Shown here: positions 56,530-64,000 of the stretch, piece by piece
Numbering within the stretch: the stretch's first letter is position 1
Layout of the letters: each line of letters opens with the position of its first letter
Assembly (NCBI GenBank): GCA_032871835.1
Contig: CM065297.1
Span: forward strand, 34,109,598-34,173,597
DNA from: Dipteronia dyeriana
Taxonomy: Eukaryota; Streptophyta; Magnoliopsida; Sapindales; Sapindaceae
DNA length: 64,000 nucleotides
Direction of reading: 5' to 3'
The notes under the pieces: model-generated
The model's input: only the letters and a program-made list of their open reading frames with translations
The model's database searches: none
Told to the model about the DNA's origin: nothing
Position numbers and translations under genes: made by a program

Positions 56530-58260
56530 TTGTTAAAAGTGACGGCAGGAAGTAGAAGCAGTTCAGGGAATGGCCAAAAATCACCAGGCGATTTCCATAT
56601 TAGCAAGACGTCACAAGATCCTACAGCAAACACAGAAAACCAGCCTGCACACCTGGTAGGGATCCAACAAGTTCCTCTAACCAACAGAGATCTTACGTTG
56701 CGTTTCCAAGAGGCCTTGCAGCAATTGGTGACAGACGCAGCAAGGGAAGGGATTAATCTACTGGCTGCAGGAGCACATACTCCCAATCCTCCACCCCAAG
56801 GCTCCGTTCGGTGGTGGTTGGGCCAAGAATTACTATGCTAGAAACCAGAAGGAACTCTTCCCCAATCAACCCGGCTGGACAGGAAACACTTGAAGAGGAA
56901 CAACATCACCAGAGGCTGGACCACAATCAAACAGTACGCACTAGACACCGTAAATATGACCGGCACAGGGATCGGTCGTCATCAGAAGATAGCGATCGAC
57001 CTCATCGTAAACGTCATTACGGAGTCATGCGAGAATCTCGGCATCAATGTGAAGAGCCAGAAAGAATAACAGTTACCCAACGATTCAACCGTCGAGGAAG
57101 CCCGGTGGGGGACAGAGATGTCATGATCCAGAGCCTAACTCAAGAAGTCTAAAACAATATGCATCAGATGGATGCATTGGTCAGACGTTATGGCTATAAC
57201 GATTTATCTGACGACGACTCAGACAACCCATTTACCAAGGAAATCTTACGGACCCCTTTCTCAGAAAGGTTCAGGATGCCGCACGTGGAGTAATTTAAGA
57301 AAGACACGGACCCGAAAGAGCACGTGAGACGCTATAAAAGCGTCATGGCTCAGTATGCCCACAGCGATCCCTTATTATGTCTCAATTTCCCACAAACTCT
57401 GGGAGACATGGGGTCTAGGTGGTTCAGAAGGTTACCTTCAGCAAGCATCAAGAGTTTCAGTGAACTAAGTAGGAGCTTCTCAAGGCAAATCCTGTGTAAC
57501 GTTCACAGGAAAAAGTCGGTGGCTCACCTTGCTCAAATAAAACAAGGGAAAGATGAGTCACTGAAGAAATATCTAGGGAGATTCGGCCAAGGGGTACCAG
57601 AGATTGGCAGTGCAAACGATAAAGCCATAATCACTGCATTCATCAATAATTTGCAGAATGGACGGCTATCCTTTGATTTGAGAAGAGCGCGGCTGACTAG
57701 GTATGCTGACATGATGGATATGGCAGGAGGATACGCACTGGCCGAAGAAGAAGAGTTAGCTACAGGAGGGAGCTATATGCACGGAGGAAAGCGTGAACAG
57801 AAGGATGTTGAATCCAAGAGGCAGAATCAAAAAGGAAAGCTAAAAGGGAACGACAAGGAGAAAAACAAGGATGGGGGTAATGGGCTCAATGCCGAACGGT
57901 CCACAGAGAAATACTGAGGCAGATATATCAATTACACCCCTCTTCGAAAAAAACAATAAGAAATTTTAGCCATCTTGGAAGAGAAGAATATGGTGCAAGA
58001 ACCGCGGTGACAATCTCAGTTCGCCCGAAAAGATACAACCAAGTATTGCAGATTTCAAAAGGAAACCGGGCATGAGACTTCAAAGTGTTTCCAGCTCAGA
58101 GATTACATAGAGACTCTTATTCGGAAAGGGCACGTGCGGAATGTGATCCTAAAAAAAGATGAGAAATCAAAACTAAGAAAGAAGTTAAGGCAGATCACTC
58201 TGGACGAAATCAATGGCCTAGTCCCGAGGCCAATCAGGTAATACATACGATTTACGGAGG
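56530..58260 (+). pseudogene. Tat-type Gypsy gag
   Basis: The N-terminal frame (56530-56841) is Ser/Gln-rich. After one frame change the second frame runs 56811-57917 with stops at 57150-57152 and 57291-57293. The Retrotrans_gag core has DPKEHVRRYKSVMAQYAH, GSRWFRRLPSASIKSFSEL and KQGKDESLKKYLGRF. Farther on, KYCRFQKETGHETSKCFQLR (about 58035-58110) is the short Cys/His motif of this lineage. Gag would form the cytoplasmic particle; this copy is broken. Confidence 0.8.
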
Positions 58261-58399
58261 ACCCTTTACCGGGAAAAGCAACCGAGAACGAACTCAGGAA
58301 ATCAGAGAAGCAATAGAAGCAAAGAATAACTTTGGCGTAAACATCGACGCCATGAAAAGGGTGAAGGAAGGATGGGACCCGATAGTCTTTACAGAGGCA

Positions 58400-58760
58400 G
58401 ATTTCCATGGCGTCGATGTTCGGCCTAATGACGCCTTGGTTATAAGTGCCCGGATTGGCATCGGGAAGTTCGGAGAATTTTAATAGATAATAGGAGTTCA
58501 GCAGACATCCTCAATGTGGCCGTCTATAACCAGCTAAGGCTAGAACGAAAAGATTTACAACATTTCCATACTCCATTAAGGGGTTTGGAGGGATAGAAGT
58601 CAGGTCACTCGGGACGGTGAAACTGCCCTTGAATATTGGAACAGCACCTTGCCAGAGGACTGTCCTGCTCGACTTCGTGGTAGTTGACTTAGAAAATTGG
58701 CCGTATAATGCATTATTGGGTCTGCCATTTCTGAATAAGGGGTCGGGATAGTCAAGGGAT
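58400..58760 (+). pseudogene. Tat-type Gypsy aspartic protease
   Basis: RRILIDNRSSADIL at 58471-58512 is the protease active site, usually DNGSSADIL. The Asp is at 58486-58488 and the Gly after Asn is Arg. The remainder (ARQRTVLLDFVVVDL-like, YNALLGLPFL) follows after frame changes. It lies between gag and reverse transcriptase, as expected. Confidence 0.7.
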
Positions 58761-59094
58761 CCCAAAAGATGGCCAGAAGAGCAAACTTGTCAGTATACAA
58801 AGGCAAGAATGATGTTGAACAGGTGTGCACCATAATGCAGCCAAATCAGTGTAAAGAGTCCTTGTCATTCGAACTAGATCCAAGGGAGAACTCGAATGAG
58901 CCCAAAACAGAATTGGTTGAAGTAGTACTTCAAGAAGACGAACCGGATAGGAAATCAAGATCGGGGCTAACTTGGATGGAAAAGTCAAGCAAGACCTAAC
59001 CAATCTGCTTAAAGAGTACAAAGATGTGTTCGCTTGGAGTCACTAAGATATTGTGGGAATAGATGCCTGAGTAATATCCCACCACCTCGCAGTT

Positions 59095-60365
59095 GACCCG
59101 AATGCAAAACCAGTAATACAAAAGAGAAAATCGTTCAATCCTGAAAGAAGTCAAGCAATCAAATAAGAGGTGGAAAAGTTACTGGCAACTGGATCAATCA
59201 GAGAAGTCAGCTACCCTCGGTGGGTCGCCAACGTAATCCTCGTTCAAAAGAAAAATGGACAATGAAGGATGTGCGTAGATTTCACAGATCAAAACAAGGC
59301 ATGCCCAAAGGATAGTTTCCCACTTCCAAGGATAGAACAGCTGGTGGATGCCACAGCGAGACACGAATTGCTCAGCTTTATGGACGCTAACTCGGGATAC
59401 AATCAGATCCGGATGAGCAAAGCTGATGAAGAAAAAACAGTTTTCACAACGGATCAGGGTCTATATTGCTACACAGTAATGCCCTTCGGTTTAAAAAATG
59501 CAGGTGCTACGTATCAAAGGTTGGTCAACAAAATCTTCACTCGGTAAATAGGAAGGAACATGCAAGTGTACATTGATGACATGTTGACTAAAAGCATCTC
59601 GACAGATGAGCATGCCCAGCACCTTTGAGAGACATTTGATGTTCTGAGAAGATACCAGATGAAATTAAGCCCGAACAAATGTTTATTCAGAGTCCATTCA
59701 AGGAGATTCTTGGGTTTTCAAGTCCACCAAAGAGGAATCGAAGTTAATCCCGAGAAGATCCCGGCTTTGCAAGAAATTACCTCATATAAGACATTGAAAG
59801 AAGTACAGCGCTTAACAGGGTGTTTAGCTTCCTTGGGAAGATTCATCTCGAGGGCTACAGACAATTGCGCACCCTTTTTCAAGATAATCACAAAAGGGAA
59901 AGGACTCGAGTGGAATAAAGAGTGCGAGCAGGCATTCTTAAAAATAAAAGAGTATTTGGGACAGGCTCCAGTTCTCTCAAAACCGTAAAAAGGGAAATAC
60001 TTCAGCTGTATCTGTCAATAACCGAGCTTGCAGTAAGTTCAGTCTTAATCAGAATAGAAGATGGAGTGCAGAAACCAGTGTATTATACCAGCAAGACACT
60101 CTTACCGGCTGAGACCAGGTACTCACAGGCAGAGAAGATGGCATTATAATTGGTTTCAACAGCAAAAAAACTAAGACCATATTTTCAGGCCCATACAATC
60201 CAGGTTCTCACCAATTGCCCATTAAGACAAATTTTACAAAAGCCAGAAATATCAGGAAGACTTACCAAATGGGCAATCGAGCTAAGTGAATTCGATATTC
60301 ATTATTTCCCCAGAACCTCCCTTAAAGGACAAGCTGTGGCAGACTTCATAGCCGAGTTCACATAA
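59095..60365 (+). pseudogene. Tat-type Gypsy reverse transcriptase and RNase H
   Basis: The fingers have SYPRWVANVILVQKKNG and MCVDFTDQNKACPKDSFPLP; the palm has FMDANSGYNQIRMSKADEEK, MPFGLKNAGATYQRLVNKIF and YIDDML, so the catalytic Asp pair is intact. The thumb and connection (QRLTGCLASLGRFISRA) lead to RNase H (YYTSKTLLPAETRYSQAEK, GQAVADFIAEFT). Up to 59988 the frame is single, with stops near 59164, 59262, 59545 and 59625; then it shifts. Several stops are of the TGG-to-TGA or CGA/CAA-to-TGA/TAA type. Confidence 0.88.
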
Positions 60366-60389
60366 CCAAACCTGGAAGCAAAAAGACTA

Positions 60390-60872
60390 TTGGATAAGAG
60401 TTTCCCATGGAAATTGTATGTTGATGGCTCTTCAAATACTCATGGCAGCGGGGCACGGATCGTAGTTCAAACCCCAGAAGGAGATGATGTTAAATGTGCC
60501 ATGAGATTTGATTTCAAAGCAACCAATAATCAAGCCGAGTATGAGGCATTGTTAGCTGGAATCAGAGTCTGCATAGCTCTTGGGGCAGATGAAGTTGAGA
60601 TATTCAGCGATTCACAAGTAGTTGTCAACCAGGTTATGGACGAGTACCAGGCCAAAGATGAAGGTATGATAGCCTACCGTGAAATCGCGAAACAACTCCT
60701 CCAAAAATTTAAAGAATTCAAGATCGCTCAGATCCCCAGGGAAGAAAATGAAAAGGCTGACGCATTGTCTAAATTAGCGTCAGCAACAACCACAATCAGA
60801 CCAAAGACCATTCCGGTTGCACACCTCCTTAAACCGAGTACAGCTGAACCTAAGCATTTGGAAATTTCATAA
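60390..60872 (+). pseudogene. Second (archaeal-type) RNase H of the Tat element
   Basis: LYVDGSSNTHGSGARIVV holds the first Asp, NNQAEYEALLAGIRV the Glu, VEIFSDSQVVVNQV the second Asp, and EENEKADALSKLAS the last acidic residue. The 160-codon frame is open and the catalytic set appears complete. A second RNase H between the first and integrase is a hallmark of the Tat lineage. It presumably replaces or assists the degenerate first domain. Confidence 0.85.
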
Positions 60873-60896
60873 ATCCAAACACTGTAAGACGATTAG

Positions 60897-62079
60897 ATGG
60901 TCCAGCTGAGAAGGTTCCTGGAAGAAGGCGTGCTCCCGAAAGATCCGGTACTAGCAAAGCGCATCAGGTATCGATCGGCTAGGTATACCATGATCGGAGG
61001 AGAATTATACAGAAGGGGGTTTTCCCGAGCTCTCCAGAGATGTGTACCAGAAAAAGATGCACATCGAATACTTCAAGAGATTCACGGAAGAGTTTGTGGA
61101 AACCACACTGGGGGTAGAAGTCTGGCGCATAAGTACTCAGGCAAGGCTATTACTGGCCAACACTTTTCTTAGATGCACAGCAATGGTCAGAAAGTTGCAA
61201 TACATGTCAAAGGATTGCTAACGATATTAGACAACCCCTAAAAAAGCTCAAAAACCTCACTGCCCCATGGCCATTAGCCATGTGGGGCCTAGACCTGATC
61301 GGCCCAATGCCAGCTGGGACAGGGGATGGAGCAAAGCATGCCATAGTCGCTGTCGATTATTTAACAAAATGAGCAGAAACTGAGCACTGATGCATATCAC
61401 AGAAGCTAACACCACAAATTTTGTAAAGAAAAACATACTTTATAGGTTTGGAGTTCCAGACACTATAATCACTGACAATGGCACCCAATTTGATAACCTA
61501 AAGTTCATACAATTGTGCGAGAAGTACCAGATTGATAATTACTATGCCACACCAGCCCACCCTCAAACAAATGGGCAGGTAGTAGCAGTAAATAAAATTA
61601 TCAAGCACACCATCAAAGCAAAGCTGGATGCCAAAAAAGGAAGCTGGGTTGAAAAGCTTCCCGAAGTATTATGGGCATACCGGACGACAGCGAGGACTTC
61701 AACAGGAGAGACTCCGTACACTCTAGCATTTGGAACAGAAGCTGTTATCCCCATAGAAACATCGTATGCGACACCACGGGTTAGGCTATACGATGAAGAA
61801 CAGAATGTTGATGTGCTACTACAAAGTTTGGATGAGCTAGAAGAAAAAAAAAAGGAAAAGTCCCGAATAAGAAATACAGCATATCAACAAAGAGTGGCTT
61901 GTCACTACAACTCTCATGTTCGGATCAGGAAATTCCAGCTAGGAGACCTGGTGCTCAGGAAGGTGTCATTGAACACAAAAAATAAAGCCGCAGGATCCCT
62001 GGCTGATAAATGGGAAGGTCCATACAAGATCGAGAGGATAGCTGGCCATGGAGCTTGTTGGATTGCTCGACCCAATTGA
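60897..62079 (+). pseudogene. Tat-type Gypsy integrase, no chromodomain
   Basis: The zinc domain (LQEIHGRVCGNHTGGRSL, then after a frame change CNTCQRI) precedes the core. The core has MWGLDLIGPMPAG (first Asp), FGVPDTIITDNGTQFDNLKF (second Asp) and HPQTNGQVVAVNKI, where the usual Glu (QVEAVNK) is Val. The C-terminal part (PEVLWAYRTTARTSTGETPY, LAFGTEAVIPIE, DLVLRKVS, KWEGPYKIERI) is well kept. Two stops replace codons in DYLTK-AETEH; the first is probably TGG to TGA. No chromodomain follows. Confidence 0.87.
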
Positions 62080-63065
62080 GGGGTTTTACCCCGACCATGC
62101 AATGCCCAATATCTGAAGATTTTCTATCCTTAAAATTACATGTTTTTTTTTCTAGTCAGGACAATATTAGTCAGGATAAATATTAAACTATAATTTGAAT
62201 CTTTGTTGATTTTTTACAGTAATAAATAAAACTAGCTTGGGATTTCCAAAAGAAAGCATATGATAATAAGAACATATGGAAGAAGAGCATGATAATAAGA
62301 ACATGCAAATAGAATTCTCGGGACCATCAAATCCCGAATGGGCGGAGAAGCTCGTAGGAGCATGCCAGCCGAGTATGGTCAAAATGACTTTCGTAAAAAG
62401 GCAAACCCGATGCACCAGACTATGGAAAAATGCTCGGTACGCTATCGGGAGAAATTCCTGTGAAATGCGTAAATGTGTTGAAGCAAATTTATTTTTTTTT
62501 TAAAAGAGCTCAACGATTCGGCTAACCTTGTGCATAAAAACTGAGGAGACGTCCTTGGTATTGCGCAAGGACTCGAACGTATGATCACTGTGAGCCTTGA
62601 TGTAATGTTCGGGTAGCAACCGGGTATGAAACACAAGTGTAAACTTGCCTGTTTCAAGATGACTCGGTTAATAATAAAGACCAGTTTAATAAGATACTCG
62701 GTTAAGTTGCCCGAACATCGAAGAAGCCAGTTTAATAAGATACTTGACAATTGAAGTCATTCGGGTAACAACCGGTTTAATAAGATACTCGGTTAAGTCA
62801 CTGGAACATCGAAGAAGCCAGTTTAATAAGATACTTGGCAATTGAAGTCATTCTGGTAACAACCGGTTTAATAAGATACTCAGTTAAGTTACCCGAACAT
62901 CAGCCAGTTTAATACAGCACTCGGCAACAATCAGCAATAAACATATCAAGACCATTCAATTCAAAATAAAATAAAATTTTATTGCTCCTAAAAGAATGGT
63001 TACAGATCAAAGAGTGGTTCTTTACAAGTAAAAAATAAATCAGAATTTTCTACAGTTCTACAAAA
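62080..63065. other. Long 3' region of the Tat element
   Basis: Non-coding on both strands except for remnants. It holds the 91-base tandem repeat (62680-62930). Sense remnants such as WAEKLVGACQPSMVKM (62338-62385) do not form a recognised domain. A long 3' region between integrase and the 3' LTR is usual in Tat elements. Confidence 0.5.
62680..62930 (+). repeat. Tandem repeat, 91-base unit, about 2.5 copies
   Basis: AAGATACT followed by YGGTTAAGT, then GAACATCGAAGAAGCCAGTTTAATAAG and GCAATTGAAGTCATTC, recurs with starts at 62691, 62782 and 62873. Within each unit GTTTAATAAGATACT is itself present twice. Confidence 0.8.
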
Positions 63066-63917
63066 TTAAGGTTGCGAAGATTTTGAGCCTTTGCCAATAC
63101 TTGGATCTGGCACCATCTTGTACTCACGAAGCAGGCTCTCATTAGACGGCCAAGCGATATTGTCGACAATATCATCCCTCCACTGGCTGTAATCTTCACC
63201 CGGGACTGGCCCGACATTTGGGATTTCACCCTCAACCGACTCTTGACTTTCATAAAAGGTCGAGAGAGAATGCTCGGACGGAATCTCTAAATGCATGGGA
63301 TGAGGCTCTTTGCCTTGACTACGACAGTAGGCTCTCCATTCCTTTATCTGAATCCAAAGAGACTCCAAGGACCGGTCCACGTGATGTTTGATTGACAGCT
63401 CCCAATTAGCTCGAGCTTTCTCGGTCGCACTATTCTTAACTTTGAAGAACTCGCCAGCCGAAACTAACCCGCGTTGAAACTCCTGAAGAAGTAAGGCATC
63501 GTAAACAGGGGATCTTTTAAAACGATCCACCCCTTGGACTTCAAGTTCCAACCTGGCCTCTCGGGATAGGGATTCAACTGTCAACACTTGGCTCTCCAGA
63601 TCTTCGATTTTTTTGTTATATGTCGACCTTGACTGTTTCGCCTCCTGCTCGAACTTAAGCACGAATTCTTCAGCAGAAGATAGGAGATGTTGAAGTGATG
63701 CAACCTTCTCCTCTGCCAAAGATGTCTTCTCCTCGGTTTCAACCTGCTTTGCCAGACAATGGTCGGTGAATATCTGTACAGAACCGACCTCCTGCTGATA
63801 AGCTTCTTCAGCTCGAACACGACCTTCCTTTCTCGCCTTCAACTGAGCCTCCAGACACCTTATTCGATCAGCTTGATGTTGCTGTGTCTAAACTAACTCA
63901 GCGAATTCGGCCACCAT
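63066..63917 (-). CDS. Antisense coiled-coil ORF of the Tat element (last exon)
   Basis: A frame of 258 codons without a stop lies antisense to the retroelement (63842 down to 63066). Upstream the same frame goes on, with one stop (TAG, about 63888), to an ATG at 63917 directly preceded by TCTTTGCAG, a good acceptor. An earlier exon may therefore lie to the right of the window. The first half is a long coiled coil rich in Glu, Lys and Leu (ASLQHLLSSAEEFVLKFEQE, KKIEDLESQVLTVESLSREA). The second half is globular (DRFKRSPVYDALLLQEFQRG, IKEWRAYCRSQGKEPHPMHL). Antisense or extra ORFs are known in Tat/Grande-type elements; their role is unknown. I assign no function. The coding quality is better than in the sense genes. 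Confidence 0.65.
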
Positions 63918-64000
63918 CTGCAAAGAGATATATTCAGAAATCTGACAGAAGCAAAACAATAGAGGAGTCAGATTTAACTTACATAAGATGCACCATTGAA
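63918..64000 (-). other. Probable intron of the antisense ORF, cut by the window end
   Basis: The minus strand runs through TTCTGAATATATCTCTTTGCAG, a pyrimidine-containing acceptor context. The plus-strand end ACTTACATAAG (63978-63988) gives CTTATGTAAGT on the minus strand, a possible donor for the preceding exon. If so, the intron is only about 65 bases. Confidence 0.4.

Overview
This is a window of plant nuclear genome, AT-rich and made almost entirely of transposable elements. The evidence is Ty1/Copia and Ty3/Gypsy polyproteins of plant lineages, a Mutator-like transposase with a SWIM zinc finger, plant mobile domain (PMD) and DUF1985/Ulp1 pseudogenes with GT-AG introns, initiator-Met tRNA primer-binding sites and many (TA)n and (ATT)n microsatellites. 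I see no intact cellular gene, rRNA or tRNA. Nearly every coding block carries stops or frameshifts.

Layout. 1-2130: LTR-like sequence with a TATA box and a palindromic GCGGTACGC motif cluster. 2134-7095: a broken intron-containing PMD gene, partly duplicated, with a Lys-rich repeat tail and AT-rich tandem repeats. 8718-18060: a minus-strand Copia element with its 3' LTR but no visible 5' LTR; a 2.1-kb solo LTR (10241-12337, TSD ATTTT) sits inside that 3' LTR. 18090-19560: a fragment of a DUF1985 gene with a minisatellite-filled intron.

19720-51921 is a deep nest. From outside to inside: an RNase H-domain pseudogene, split; a Copia element with minus-strand LTRs but a plus-strand gag-pol body; a solo LTR (24263-49640, TSD AAAAC); a Sirevirus-like solo LTR on the minus strand (24513-47907, TSD TCTAT); a Mutator-like element with inverted ends lying in a (TA)n tract (24661-45388); and inside that a Sirevirus with two LTRs (31083-41187, TSD ATTCY). 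Joining the flanks across each layer restores the interrupted reading frame or LTR sequence of the layer below.

The Mutator-like element is of the DUF1985/Ulp1-carrying (Kaonashi-like) kind. It has a plus-strand MuDR-type transposase and a convergent minus-strand DUF1985-Ulp1 protease gene. The Sirevirus lies within the latter. The same GGTGTGTTTAATT minisatellite occurs in three arrays inside this element.

51922-55621 holds the 3' end of an RNase H/LINE-like sequence, a 1.1-kb foldback element (53200-54296) and a 102-bp tandem repeat. 55622-64000 is the 5' part of a Ty3/Gypsy element of the Tat type: 5' LTR, gag, protease, reverse transcriptase, two RNase H domains and integrase without chromodomain. 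Downstream lies an antisense, apparently spliced coiled-coil ORF that runs to the window edge.
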